52,519 nucleotides of DNA from Romboutsia timonensis (GTDB lineage: Bacteria > Bacillota > Clostridia > Peptostreptococcales > Peptostreptococcaceae): NCBI RefSeq assembly GCF_900106845.1, contig NZ_LT629850.1, positions 2,098,931-2,151,449 of the forward strand, read 5' to 3'. Positions 33,880 to 43,019 of the stretch are shown here, in pieces; the stretch's first letter is position 1, and every line of letters starts with the position of its first letter. The notes under the pieces are model-generated. The model was not told the origin of the DNA, did not search any database, and worked only from the letters and a program-made list of their open reading frames with translations. A program made the translations under genes and the position numbers.

Positions 33880-34383
33880 TTAAGCAAAAATACTTAAGTT
33901 TTTCCATATAAGTTTTTCTGAATTTGATTTTACTCCTCCAAAATCATCAATAAAATATTTATAATGAACTGCACCAAGTTTTTCATATATCCTTTTAGCA
34001 TTATCATTTCCTTTAACAATACAAATACTCATGCATTCATATCCATGTTTTAAAGCATACTGCCCTACTCTATAAATTAATTTCGTTCCTATTCCTTTTC
34101 CTCTTGAATTTTTTGTTATATGTAAAGAATCTAAATACCAATAATTTTCTTCCTCATCATCTTTTTTAGATGCTACAAAACCTAAAAATTCATTTTCTTC
34201 ATACGCAACAAAAATATGATTTTCATTTTTTAAATATTTACTCCACTTTTCTACTGCATACTCTTTAGTTAAACTATTTAAATAATCTTCAGATAGTAAT
34301 CCTTTATAAGTTTCCTTCCAATTTGAAATATATAATTTCGCTATATTATCTATATCATCATATACTGCATCTCTTATAATCAT
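33880..34383 (-). CDS. GNAT family N-acetyltransferase
   Basis: 167 residues. The acetyl-CoA-binding motif A is SRGKGIGTKLI (R/QxxGxG/A) at ~94-104; preceding strand YWYLDSLHITKNSRG and following YALKHGYECMSICIVKGNDN are typical of the fold. AKRIYEKLGAVHYKYF is the common B motif. The substrate is unknown. AAAGGAGTGGTTTT precedes the ATG. A likely promoter (minus-strand TTGTTATATAATACG) lies at 34429-34447. The layout suggests it travels as an IS1595-type passenger. Confidence 0.9.
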   Translation of the reverse strand: MIIRDAVYDDIDNIAKLYISNWKETYKGLLSEDYLNSLTKEYAVEKWSKYLKNENHIFVAYEENEFLGFVASKKDDEEENYWYLDSLHITKNSRGKGIGTKLIYRVGQYALKHGYECMSICIVKGNDNAKRIYEKLGAVHYKYFIDDFGGVKSNSEKLIWKNLSIFA

Positions 34384-34428
34384 AAAACCACTCCTTTAAT
34401 AATATTTGTTATAAAAGTATATTTACTT

Positions 34429-34452
34429 CGTATTATATAACAATTGCGAATT
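34429..34452 (-). promoter_or_regulatory. Promoter-like element of the GNAT gene
   Basis: Minus strand TTCGCAATTGTTATATAATA followed by CG. The same TTGTTATATAATNC core recurs at ~36611-36630 before the 94-aa passenger and on the plus strand at 4477-4491. Confidence 0.5.
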
Positions 34453-34472
34453 GAATTTGCAATTTAATTTCA

Positions 34473-34985
34473 TTAAGTATTTTCATTTATAAATTCTACT
34501 AATTTTTCAGAATCTATAATATAAGATTTTTGCATAACCCCATCTGTATTAAAACTATTATCATTTCTAAGTTTATTTATCTCTAAAAAAACATATACAC
34601 TATCTTTATCTATAGGAGTTAAAGTTATGCCTCTTTCAAATTCAAATGATGTACCACCATCTACTTCTCTTGTATTTCCATCAAGTAAAATAGTCAAACT
34701 TCCTAAAGTATTAGATGGAGAATCATTTATAGTGGATTTTTTTAATTTTGAATTTGTAAGTATATCACTTAAAAAATCAATACCATTACTTTCCATTTTA
34801 TAATTGTAATCGTGAATGTCTTCACCCTTTTTTACTATCCAAATTGAAACCACATTTTCATTTTTAAATACAAAAACATCTTTTAAAATATTATATTCTC
34901 TTATTTTAGAGTAACTAAATATAGTTAAAATCAAAACTATTATTGAAGCCAACCCTAAAACCAATTTATTTTTTAATATTTTCAA
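34473..34985 (-). CDS. Hypothetical membrane-anchored protein, 170 aa
   Basis: Not recognised. TTG start after AAGGGGGAAATAAAG. One N-terminal membrane anchor at ~8-25 (LVLGLASIIVLILTIFSY) preceded by basic residues. The rest is extracellular, beta-rich by look (SIWIVKKGEDIHDYNYKMES, GSLTILLDGNTREVDGGTSF). It lies 94 bp downstream of the lipoprotein gene on the same strand and probably forms an operon with it. Confidence 0.65.
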   Translation of the reverse strand: MKILKNKLVLGLASIIVLILTIFSYSKIREYNILKDVFVFKNENVVSIWIVKKGEDIHDYNYKMESNGIDFLSDILTNSKLKKSTINDSPSNTLGSLTILLDGNTREVDGGTSFEFERGITLTPIDKDSVYVFLEINKLRNDNSFNTDGVMQKSYIIDSEKLVEFINENT

Positions 34986-35079
34986 CTTTATTTCCCCCTT
35001 ACAAAATTATATATTATCTCTAAAGTTTATTTACCTCATATTAGGATTACAAATATTTATCAATATAGCTATCCTAAAT

Positions 35080-35502
35080 CTATTCTTTTTTGTATTTACC
35101 TAAACTTTCTAACGAAACATCCTCTGAAATTCCGAGTTCTTTTTTCTTTAGGTTAAATTCATACTCTGATTTAAATTCAAGTACACTTTCTTCTTTTGTA
35201 TCTAATATATAATATCTGTCCATATTTTTTTGAGCTATTATATATGTACTATCCTGTCCTACTTTAATTACAGATTCTTTTTCATATTCTTCATCATTTT
35301 CTTTATTATATACAGGTATTGATGGAGCTCTTCCTGTAATATCTTTATCTTCTATTTTAAATATTTTTGCATTATTTGCAGAAGTTTTTGCAATATAGTA
35401 ATCATTATTTAAAATAATTCTATAGTCAGTTACACCTGAACATCCGGTCATTATCATTCCTAAGCATAAACTGCATATTATTTTTTTGATAATATTTTTC
35501 AT
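35080..35502 (-). CDS. Putative lipoprotein, 140 aa
   Basis: N-terminal signal with lipobox MIMTGC (Cys21), so it is likely anchored to the outer face of the membrane. The mature part is hydrophilic with no recognised domain (YIAKTSANNAKIFKIEDKDI, STYIIAQKNMDRYYILDTKE). AGGAGTAAACC precedes the ATG. Upstream of the membrane-anchored protein at 34473; both downstream of a MarR-type gene. Confidence 0.72.
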   Translation of the reverse strand: MKNIIKKIICSLCLGMIMTGCSGVTDYRIILNNDYYIAKTSANNAKIFKIEDKDITGRAPSIPVYNKENDEEYEKESVIKVGQDSTYIIAQKNMDRYYILDTKEESVLEFKSEYEFNLKKKELGISEDVSLESLGKYKKE

Positions 35503-35709
35503 GGTTTACTCCTATTAATTTTTATCCTCTAGATATTTTATTATATTCAACGTTAAACCTCTTCTTTGTATAAAATTTTATCAGGATAAAATATATAATG
35601 ATTATATGTTTTAATTTAACGTCTAAAATTTGTTATTAAACATTATCTTTTTATGTATTCTAAAATATATACTTAACAATTTCATATTAAAGTTAATTTT
35701 TCACAATAC

Positions 35710-36141
35710 TTATTTTTGAAACCAATTTTCACTTAAACATTGTTTTAATATTTGAAATTTATCCTCACCTATAGCATTTATAATATCAATTTCAAATTTT
35801 TCTTTTAAAATTAATGTTTCTCTACAAAATCTTAATCCTTTTTCAGTTAAAAAAAGTATCTTATCTCTAGAGTTTACATTTTGATTCTCTATAATAATAT
35901 ATCCTCTTTCAATTAATCCTTTTGCACATTTATGAGCTCCTTGGCGTGATATTCCTATTATCCTTCCAATCTGCGCCACTGTCAATTCATTCTTTTCTAT
36001 TAGAGCAAGCATATATGATTCTGTATCACTAACCCTTTCTTCACCACTTTCAACCCAAGCCTCTATTACCATTTTTCTAAGTTTTGCATGTTTTTCACTT
36101 ATTAAATCTATTATATTTAAACCTTGAAAATTTGAACACAT
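35710..36141 (-). CDS. MarR family transcriptional regulator
   Basis: 143 residues with the MarR winged helix: LIEKNELTVAQIGRIIGISR, then QGAHKCAKGLIERGYIIIEN and VNSRDKILFLTEKGLRF (wing and third helix). The sensing ligand is unknown. AAAGGAGTATTTAT precedes the ATG. A likely target is its own promoter or the lipoprotein pair downstream, by position only. Confidence 0.85.
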   Translation of the reverse strand: MCSNFQGLNIIDLISEKHAKLRKMVIEAWVESGEERVSDTESYMLALIEKNELTVAQIGRIIGISRQGAHKCAKGLIERGYIIIENQNVNSRDKILFLTEKGLRFCRETLILKEKFEIDIINAIGEDKFQILKQCLSENWFQK

Positions 36142-36225
36142 ATAAATACTCCTTTATCTTAATTGAATCTATCTATATTATATATAATTTTTACGCTATG
36201 TTTAAAGATAATGTTGAAAAATCAG

Positions 36226-36267
36226 GTATTATTAAAGAGGGCTAATAATCCCCCTCTTTAATAATAC
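36226..36267 (-). terminator. Terminator of the 94-aa passenger gene
   Basis: GTATTATTAAAGAGGG and CCCTCTTTAATAATAC pair almost perfectly around a 10-nt loop. Confidence 0.8.
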
Positions 36268-36300
36268 TTTTTATGCGTAATATATTAAAATTTACTACAA

Positions 36301-36585
36301 TTAGAATAATTTAATTGGAGCAGGAATACCTGCCTCTGGAAGTAAGTAGATAAACACAGTAAATAGAATTTGAGTAATACTTATTAGAATAAATAATAGT
36401 TTAAAATTCCCTTTATTTATAATATTCATCATACTTAAAATTAAACTTAATATACTTATTATTGCACTTAGCCAAAACGTAAAATAAATATTATTTATAC
36501 TACTTGTTGCAAAATATAATAGAATATAAAGTATTTGTAAACTTATTATTATTCTTTGAACTAATTTATTATTTAGATTTTTCAA
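36301..36585 (-). CDS. Small membrane protein, 94 aa, passenger of the truncated IS1595-family element
   Basis: TTG start after AGAGGGAGAATTATA. Three membrane helices are visible at ~11-27 (IIISLQILYILLYFATS), ~31-55 and ~62-82 (FKLLFILISITQILFTVFIY). No known family is recognised. A small polytopic protein as passenger would fit immunity or small-transporter roles; unproven. Its promoter-like TTGTTATATAATAC lies at ~36611-36630. Confidence 0.7.
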   Translation of the reverse strand: MKNLNNKLVQRIIISLQILYILLYFATSSINNIYFTFWLSAIISILSLILSMMNIINKGNFKLLFILISITQILFTVFIYLLPEAGIPAPIKLF

Positions 36586-36655
36586 TATAATTCTCCCTCT
36601 TAATATTTATTATTTTGTATTATATAACAATCACGAATAATACAACAAATAAAAC

Positions 36656-37318
36656 CTATATATACAATGGTTTTCTGTTTTTAAAATCCTTTATTCGTGT
36701 ATTTGAATAAGATGCATGAGACTGTATAAACAATCTTTTATATTTCTTAGCATCTTTATCTGTTTTAAATAACTCAATCCACTTAAACCAATACATATAA
36801 TTAGCCAAATATTTCGTTGCAACACCATTAAAGTTATCCATCCACTTTTTAAGTCTGCTATGGTATGAGTTTATATGTTGAATATGATAAATACCTTTTT
36901 TAAACTTTCCTGTCTCTATTTTCTGTATATCCACATCAAAATTATTATCTAAACGGATATAACTCTTGTGTGAGTCTATACACAATGTTGAGTTTTCCTC
37001 TATTCTCCCTTTAAACAATCTTTCTACATCTTTATATTTCATTCTCCCATTACATATCAATTCTGAAATTATATTCCCAGTTCTATCTATTGCACACATT
37101 ACAGCAACTTGATTTCTTGATATCCCTCTTGGTTTAGGTTCTTCATTTTCAGATTTTTTACTTTTTGGACCTCTTAAATAAGGTTTTTGAGGCATAGTAA
37201 ACCCCTTACTCTTACTATGATTTCCTTTATATGATAACCTAAAGAATGTTTCATCTGCTTCAACAAGACCAGATACATGACCTGTTCCTATGTATAATCT
37301 TAATGCATCTAAAATTTT
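36656..37318 (-). pseudogene. IS1595-family transposase, N-terminally truncated
   Basis: Colinear with residues 133-352 of the transposase at 21637-22695 (KILDALRLYIGTGHVSGLVE onward, ending SHASYSNTRIKDFKNRKPLY). The zinc ribbon, helix-turn-helix and first 132 residues are missing. The three catalytic positions are kept, but DNA binding should be lost. The open frame runs on upstream to 37339 through unrelated sequence (MILEIGG). Confidence 0.88.
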
Positions 37319-37385
37319 CCCACCAATTTCAAGTATCAATGAACAAATAAATGAAGAGATAAATGCTATATAATAATGAACCGTA

Positions 37386-37445
37386 TCACTTGCTTGCGAT
37401 ACGGTTCTCCGTATCGGTGTTAAGTGAGGTTGTAAACTTGCTCAT
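37386..37445 (-). CDS. Short ORF, 19 aa, likely a truncated gene start
   Basis: Reads MSKFTTSLNTDTENRIASK with a strong ribosome site (AAAAGGAGAAAAGTA) before the ATG. It ends in a hairpin with arms GAACCGTATC / GATACGGTTC (37379-37402). It lies directly beside the truncated IS1595 element, so it may be the 5' end of a gene cut by that insertion, or a small peptide gene. Not recognised. The surrounding 37319-37567 holds nothing else supportable. Confidence 0.35.
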   Translation of the reverse strand: MSKFTTSLNTDTENRIASK

Positions 37446-37567
37446 TACTTTTCTCCTTTTCTAATATACTTTTAAAATTATAATTTAATTACGAGCTACA
37501 TCCCCATATTATTCTATATAGTAATGTTCAAATTCAACATAGTTGCTCCAAAATTTCTTAACCTAAA

Positions 37568-37603
37568 AGAAGAAGGAGCATCCTTAACTGATACTCCTTC
37601 TCA
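37568..37603. terminator. Terminator downstream of the ABC/two-component cluster
   Basis: AGAAGGAGCATC and GATACTCCTTCT arms with a 6-nt loop. Bases 37604-37722 hold no gene. Confidence 0.65.
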
Positions 37604-37722
37604 AAACTTACTTTATATCCAATTGCTTGTTATCCTTTACCATCTTACCCCATTCCCCTAACATCATAATAACTTTCTCAAGTGAATATCAAAAGTTTTC
37701 TAAATTAATCCTTAACAGCTAG

Positions 37723-38115
37723 TTAATCTTTTAAATATTCTATTAATTCTTCTAATTCATTATCATCTTTATTTAATTTATCAAAGTCTTCTAAATCTTT
37801 ATTTAATTTATCAAAGTCTTCTAAATCACTTTTTATATCTTTTTTTACTTCCTTTTTAACATTTAATCCACTGATAATATATCCCATAGAAAATGTTGCT
37901 ATTGAATAAAATGCATATGGTAATGATGAATTAATGTAATATGTTATTACCATTAATATACTTTCACTTACCACAATCCTATTTGATGCTACAAGTGATG
38001 ATATATATACATGTGAATTATATATAGTTAATAATGTATATACTAATATAATTATTGAAATAACATATAATACTTTACTTATTAAATTTATATCTTTAAA
38101 ATGTTTTACTTCCAT
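37723..38115 (-). CDS. Small membrane protein with tandem repeat tail, 130 aa
   Basis: Two or three membrane segments at ~12-30 (ISKVLYVISIIILVYTLLT), ~50-60 and ~62-85 (LPYAFYSIATFSMGYIISG). The acidic C-terminus carries an exact tandem duplication DLEDFDKLNK x2, encoded by a 30-bp direct repeat at about 37767-37826. It lies 37 bp after the ABC ATPase gene in the same operon. Possible accessory subunit of the exporter; no family recognised. Confidence 0.65.
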   Translation of the reverse strand: MEVKHFKDINLISKVLYVISIIILVYTLLTIYNSHVYISSLVASNRIVVSESILMVITYYINSSLPYAFYSIATFSMGYIISGLNVKKEVKKDIKSDLEDFDKLNKDLEDFDKLNKDDNELEELIEYLKD

Positions 38116-38152
38116 ACTTAAGCCACCTCTTATAAAATCTTATTAATTTTTA

Positions 38153-38785
38153 TTAATTAATCTGTATTAGTTTTTTATTTTTTAACACAAGTACAACATC
38201 CGCTTTTTTAGCTAATTCCTTACTATGAGTAACCACTATTACGCATTTTTCATGTTTATGTGCACTTACTTTTAATATTTCTATAATTTCATCAGCTGTA
38301 TCACTATCTAAATTTCCTGTTGGCTCATCTGCTAATATTACTGGTGAATCTGTAACAAGTGTTCTTGCAATGGCAACACGCTGTTGCTGCCCCCCTGATA
38401 ATTGTAATACGTTTCTATTAACTTCATCATCAGTTAATCCTAAATCGTTTAAAATTTTCTTATCTGCCTTAGGATTAACTATCTTTAAATTTTCTAAAGG
38501 TGTCATATAATCAATTAAATTATAATTTTGAAAAATTAATGAAATATTGCTTTTTCTATGATTCTCATACCCTTTTACTTTTATATTTTGATTATTATAT
38601 AATATTTCACCATTTCTAGGTTCATCTAATCCAGCCAGTAATGATAATAATGTTGTTTTTCCTGAACCAGAAACCCCTAAAATAGCATAAAATTTTCCTT
38701 TTTCAAATTCCATGCTTATATCATTTAAAACTTTTTTTCCATTTTTATATGAATAATTAACTTTATTTAATGCTAAAATTGACAT
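38153..38785 (-). CDS. ABC transporter ATP-binding protein (MacB/LolD type)
   Basis: 210 residues. Walker A GVSGSGKTT at 37-45, Q-loop in LIFQNYNL, signature LSGGQ at 129-133, Walker B VILADE at 149-154, and H-loop His187 in VVTHS. The size and motifs fit the MacB/FtsE/LolD class that powers FtsX-type permeases. It starts 11 bp after the permease stop with GGAGGAAAATAA. With the permease it likely exports or removes antimicrobial peptides or hydrophobic compounds. Confidence 0.93.
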   Translation of the reverse strand: MSILALNKVNYSYKNGKKVLNDISMEFEKGKFYAILGVSGSGKTTLLSLLAGLDEPRNGEILYNNQNIKVKGYENHRKSNISLIFQNYNLIDYMTPLENLKIVNPKADKKILNDLGLTDDEVNRNVLQLSGGQQQRVAIARTLVTDSPVILADEPTGNLDSDTADEIIEILKVSAHKHEKCVIVVTHSKELAKKADVVLVLKNKKLIQIN

Positions 38786-38796
38786 TTATTTTCCTC

Positions 38797-40155
38797 CTAG
38801 CTCATTTTAGATAATATTTCTTTTGGTTTTAATCTAATTATTGATACTGATGATGCCATTACTGAAAGTATGATAATAACTGTTCCTATAACATATACAT
38901 AAATTAATTCTTCAACATCTACTTTTACATCTATTTCATCTACTGTACGAGTTGCTAAAGAACTATTAACATCATTTCCTAATGAAAATCCTCCAAATCC
39001 ACTTTGAACGTCTTGAACCGCTTGCTTACTTGCTTGTGCAACTATTGTATTTCCTATATTTTGTGAAATTACCTTGCTTGAGAAATATGATCCTCCAAAA
39101 GCTAATATACTTATAAGTAATAATTCAATTATATATTGAGAAATAATATTAAACTTTGAAACTCCTATTGAAAGTAATATACCGGTTTCATGAACTCTTC
39201 CTTGAATCCAAAATGCTAACACTAATGAAAGTATTATTATTCCAGCTATTATTGCTCCAATTAAAACCATATTTATAATCTTATCTAAAGAATCAAAAGA
39301 CTTAGATAAAGCTAAAAATGTATCTTCACTTTTTACTATTGTATACTTATTCCAATCAGCAGGAATATCTTTAAATTTTGATGTTACTTTATCTACATCA
39401 GTATCTGTATTGAAAGTAGCATTTGTATATTTTACATTTCCATCTGAATATCCATATAAAGTTTTAACAGTATCTACATCAGTTATTAAAAGATTTTCTG
39501 GCATTTCTAATTTGTGACCAACTCTTTCAGTATTTTCACTTTCAAAAATACCTACAATTTCAAGGTCATAATCATTTTTAGATAAAGTTGATGCATTAAA
39601 ATCACCAGCACTCTTTTTAGCCTTTATAGTATCTCCAACTTTTAAATTATTTGCTTCTGCTAAAGCCTTATGAATTAATACCTTACCTTTATCAGTAGGC
39701 ACAATATGTCTACCATCAACAAGCTTTAATGATTTACTTATAAACTTAGTATCATACTCAGAGCTCTTATGTGCTTCTACAGAAAAAAGTTTTTCATATT
39801 TATAATCATCATTATATTGAACTGCATTTTTTTCTGGTTTTATATAATTTACATTTTCTAAATCTAAACCAGCTCCTTGAATTGCTGCATCATAATTCTT
39901 AACACCTTCTACCTTTGAAACCTTATCAATTAAATTTTCTGGAATTGTTCCTTCAAAATTACCCGTAAAATTAGCTTGTAATTCAAAAGTATTTGCCATA
40001 TCCTTATTTGAATCTTGTCTTGCTATATTTGCTGCCTTTTTAATTGAAATTCCACTTAAAACTGCCGTTGATATTCCAAATAATATAAATAACATAATAA
40101 TACTTTTTATTTTTTTTCTTGTTATATATAATATTGATCTCTTAAATACATTCAT
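38797..40155 (-). CDS. ABC transporter permease (FtsX/MacB type)
   Basis: 452 residues: N-terminal membrane helix (SIIMLFILFGISTAVLSGIS), then a large extracellular MacB-like periplasmic-core domain (~35-285), then three C-terminal helices (ILSLVLAFWIQGRVHETGIL, LLLISILAFGGSYF, YVYVIGTVIIILSVMAS). The GRVHETGILLSIGVS motif is the FtsX signature. AAGGAGGACATAAAT precedes the ATG. It forms an operon with the ATPase. The similar layout to the pneumococcal Vex/Vnc and other peptide-response systems is noted as a comparison only. Confidence 0.92.
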   Translation of the reverse strand: MNVFKRSILYITRKKIKSIIMLFILFGISTAVLSGISIKKAANIARQDSNKDMANTFELQANFTGNFEGTIPENLIDKVSKVEGVKNYDAAIQGAGLDLENVNYIKPEKNAVQYNDDYKYEKLFSVEAHKSSEYDTKFISKSLKLVDGRHIVPTDKGKVLIHKALAEANNLKVGDTIKAKKSAGDFNASTLSKNDYDLEIVGIFESENTERVGHKLEMPENLLITDVDTVKTLYGYSDGNVKYTNATFNTDTDVDKVTSKFKDIPADWNKYTIVKSEDTFLALSKSFDSLDKIINMVLIGAIIAGIIILSLVLAFWIQGRVHETGILLSIGVSKFNIISQYIIELLLISILAFGGSYFSSKVISQNIGNTIVAQASKQAVQDVQSGFGGFSLGNDVNSSLATRTVDEIDVKVDVEELIYVYVIGTVIIILSVMASSVSIIRLKPKEILSKMS

Positions 40156-40363
40156 ATTTATGTCCTCCTTGTTTATTAACTTGAGTACATTCTATCAACC
40201 TAATATGAAATATTTATGAAATTAAAAAATTAAATTTATAAAATTCATTAAGAATCGTATTAATTAAATTATTTTTTATAAAAAAATAAGGATATTATTA
40301 ATCTAATACCCGTTATTTTTCAACTATTTTATTTTTTATTAAACATGAACAAATTTCAAATAT

Positions 40364-41824
40364 TTAATTAAAATCAACTTCAAAACTCATTCCAGTTAAT
40401 ATTGATTTAAAAGAATAATCTAAATTATACATTTTTAAAATTTGTTGAACTATGTATAATCCTAACCCATTTCCCCCACTACTCTTATTTCTATCAAAAT
40501 CAACTCTATAAAATGCCTCAAAAATATGTTCTAAATGTTCTTCTGAAATTGGCTTACAATCATTTTCTATAATAAGTTTTTTATCTTTTATATATATTCT
40601 TATTTCCTTTCCCTCATCAGTATAATTTACTGCATTAGAAATAATATTAGAAATTGCTTTAGTAAATAATTTTTCATCTACTTTAATATTAAAAGACTCT
40701 TTTAAATTCATTTTAATATTAATTTTCTTTGACTTAGCTATTAATTTATATGGTTCTATGTTCTTTTGAACTAAACTACCTAAATCTAATACACTTTCAT
40801 TTTTATTATTTATTATATTAAGTTTTGAAGTATCTAAAATTTCCTGAACCATTTTACTTAATTCACTAACTATATCCTTACATTTTTCTAAATATATATA
40901 ATGATTTTTATATTTTCCTATATCATATAACATATTTTCAATCATTATATTCATACTCATTAGTGGTGTCTTAAGTTCATGTGATGCGCTTCTTAAAAAA
41001 TCCACCTTTATTTTTTCAGATTCACTTACATTTTTTATTTCCTCTTCCAATGATACAATTGTATTTAATAAATTTTCATATAAACTATTTACATTAGCTG
41101 CTAATATTCCTATTTCATCTTCAGTTTCTACCTTACAAAAGGCTTCTTTATTTAAATTCTCCATTTTTTTTGTAACATCACAAATTTCTTTTATTGGAGT
41201 TGTAATTTTTCTTGCATATATATATGATGCAATAAGTGCTATAAGCAAACTTATAAAAATAGAATATGGAAGTATTTTTAATATAACATCTCTTGTTTCT
41301 GTAAATGATTCTAAATCCATTACTATTTTAGCACTTCCATTTACATCATTACTTTTTTTAAAGTCCCTACTTTTTATTATTGATAAATTATTTATATTAA
41401 TATATTGACCGAATCCATCATCACCTATAACTTCTCTATTTTCATCATTAAAATTTTCTATAATATTTTCACCAATTAAATTAGGAATTATTAAAGAGTT
41501 TTCTGTAATTTCCTCTTCATTAACATATATATCTACTTTGTGCAAACCTTGAAATACCCTTTTTTCATCTCCTATAGTAAGTAAAACTTGAATATTATAT
41601 TTTTCAGCAAAATTCTTTGCTATCTTAAATGATTCCTCATTATCAGATTTACTTACTTGTTCAATTAAAGCTTCAATAATTTTATCAGCTTCCTTTTGTT
41701 TATTATTCACATATACCTTGGGTAATGCTAAATAAATTAAAACATTTGAAATTAAAATTATTAAACTTATTATCCCCATGGTAAATATATATGTTTTTGA
41801 AAATAACTTTAACTTATTCATCAT
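40364..41824 (-). CDS. Sensor histidine kinase
   Basis: 486 residues. Membrane helices at ~12-32 and ~183-203 bound an extracellular sensor of ~150 residues. Then HAMP, HisKA with SASHELKTPL (His282 phosphorylated), N box ISNIISNAVNYTDEG and G boxes NGLGLYIVQQIL. GAGGAGCA overlaps the response-regulator stop (ATGATG start), so translation is coupled. Its long extracellular domain differs from intramembrane-sensing BceS-type kinases. Confidence 0.93.
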   Translation of the reverse strand: MMNKLKLFSKTYIFTMGIISLIILISNVLIYLALPKVYVNNKQKEADKIIEALIEQVSKSDNEESFKIAKNFAEKYNIQVLLTIGDEKRVFQGLHKVDIYVNEEEITENSLIIPNLIGENIIENFNDENREVIGDDGFGQYININNLSIIKSRDFKKSNDVNGSAKIVMDLESFTETRDVILKILPYSIFISLLIALIASYIYARKITTPIKEICDVTKKMENLNKEAFCKVETEDEIGILAANVNSLYENLLNTIVSLEEEIKNVSESEKIKVDFLRSASHELKTPLMSMNIMIENMLYDIGKYKNHYIYLEKCKDIVSELSKMVQEILDTSKLNIINNKNESVLDLGSLVQKNIEPYKLIAKSKKINIKMNLKESFNIKVDEKLFTKAISNIISNAVNYTDEGKEIRIYIKDKKLIIENDCKPISEEHLEHIFEAFYRVDFDRNKSSGGNGLGLYIVQQILKMYNLDYSFKSILTGMSFEVDFN

Positions 41825-42486
41825 TGCTCCTCAAATTTATATCCAATTCCCTTAACTGTTACTATACAATCTAATAACAACTTTTTTCTTATATTTTTAA
41901 TATATACATCAATAACCCTATCATTTGGTGATTCTTCAATATTCCATAAATTATCTAAGATTTGTGCTCTTGTTAAAACCTTTCCCTCATACTTTAATAA
42001 TAACTCTATTAATTTTATTTCCTTAGGTTTTAAATCTATATTTTCGCCATTCTTTCTTGCTGAGTATCCTTCAAAATCAATTTCTATGTCTCCATAGAAC
42101 CACTTTTTATTTTCGCTAACTTTTACTCCTCTTCTAAGAAGTGCTTCTATTCTTTTATGTAAAACTATTATTGAAAATGGCTTTGTAATATAATCGTCTG
42201 CCTTTTCATCAAAACTCATAATTTGGGTATAATCATCACTCATTGCTGTTAACATAATTACTGGAACATTGCTTTCTTGTCTAATTTTATTTAAAACAAC
42301 AAATCCGTTAGCTTTGGGAAGCATTATATCTAAAATTACTAAATCAATTTTACTATTCTTAAATAATTCTATTGCTTGCATTCCATCTTCTGCACTTATA
42401 ACGTTATATCCAACTTCTGATAGATATTCACTTACGCCTTCCCTTATTTCTTTTTCATCTTCAACAATTAATATATTAATTTTCAT
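41821..42486 (-). CDS. OmpR/PhoB family response regulator
   Basis: 221 residues. Receiver domain with Asp53 (VILDIMLPK), acidic pocket in VEDE, Thr/Ser in LTAMSDD and Lys102 (TKPF). The C-terminal winged helix ends RVIDVYIKNIRKKLLLDCIV. First gene of the operon, overlapping the kinase by 4 bp. It should control the exporter operon downstream (starting ~200 bp after the kinase); no binding site was resolved in 40156-40363. Confidence 0.94.
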   Translation of the reverse strand: MKINILIVEDEKEIREGVSEYLSEVGYNVISAEDGMQAIELFKNSKIDLVILDIMLPKANGFVVLNKIRQESNVPVIMLTAMSDDYTQIMSFDEKADDYITKPFSIIVLHKRIEALLRRGVKVSENKKWFYGDIEIDFEGYSARKNGENIDLKPKEIKLIELLLKYEGKVLTRAQILDNLWNIEESPNDRVIDVYIKNIRKKLLLDCIVTVKGIGYKFEEQ

Positions 42487-42746
42487 TTATATTTTCCTCC
42501 ATTTTATATAATATATATCAAAATGAATTTATTTTATAAATACATAATAACATAAAGATTCAATTATATTATAGATATAAAAATGATAATTTCATAAATT
42601 AACACTTTTAACATTAAATTACTAATATTATTTATATACCAATTCCACATATAATTTATCACTAAAGTTCTATCTATAAAGGCTTACTTAAATGACAGTA
42701 TTATCAACCCTCTCCTTCTCAACTCCCTTTATTCATTAACCTAATT

Positions 42747-42986
42747 TCAAATTATATCCTTTATATCATTATTTTCTAATACTGCTAAATCAATTCTAGA
42801 ATTTATGGCTTTTATGCTGTGTTCCCTCGCAACAATTGAATTCTTTAACTCTAAGTGTAACTTGTATGCTATTCTATCCCTTATTACTGATTCATTCTTG
42901 CTAGTTAATGAAAGATATGCTAACTCATTTTCTCCAAATAACTCTCTGCTTTCTTGTATTACTTTCACTAATTCTTCTATTTTCAA
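42747..42986 (-). CDS. Small hypothetical protein, ~79 aa
   Basis: TTG start preferred at 42986 after GGGAGTTTAAAA (a longer in-frame TTG begins at 43007). Entirely helical and charged (IEELVKVIQESRELFGENEL, RDRIAYKLHLELKNSIVARE). Small genes of this kind often follow large serine recombinases on integrative elements. Function unknown. It begins 33 bp after the recombinase stop. Confidence 0.6.
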   Translation of the reverse strand: MKIEELVKVIQESRELFGENELAYLSLTSKNESVIRDRIAYKLHLELKNSIVAREHSIKAINSRIDLAVLENNDIKDII

Positions 42987-43019
42987 TTTTAAACTCCCAC
43001 TATTCAACTATCATACTTA

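Larger units (their letters stand above)
36194..37318 (-). mobile_element. IS1595-family element with passenger, truncated at its upstream end
   Basis: The outer end CGCTATGTTTAAAGATAATG followed by TTGAAAAA (36194-36221) matches the right end of the 21544-23663 element. In transposition-gene orientation the order is transposase (N-terminus missing), 94-aa membrane passenger, terminator (36226-36267), end. Homology to the intact transposase breaks at 37318. The other end of the element and its target duplication are lost. Confidence 0.8.

Noticed and set aside
37379-37402. GAACCGTATC / GATACGGTTC hairpin as a riboswitch or CRISPR repeat
   Set aside because: Only one short stem is present with no conserved riboswitch core and no repetition.
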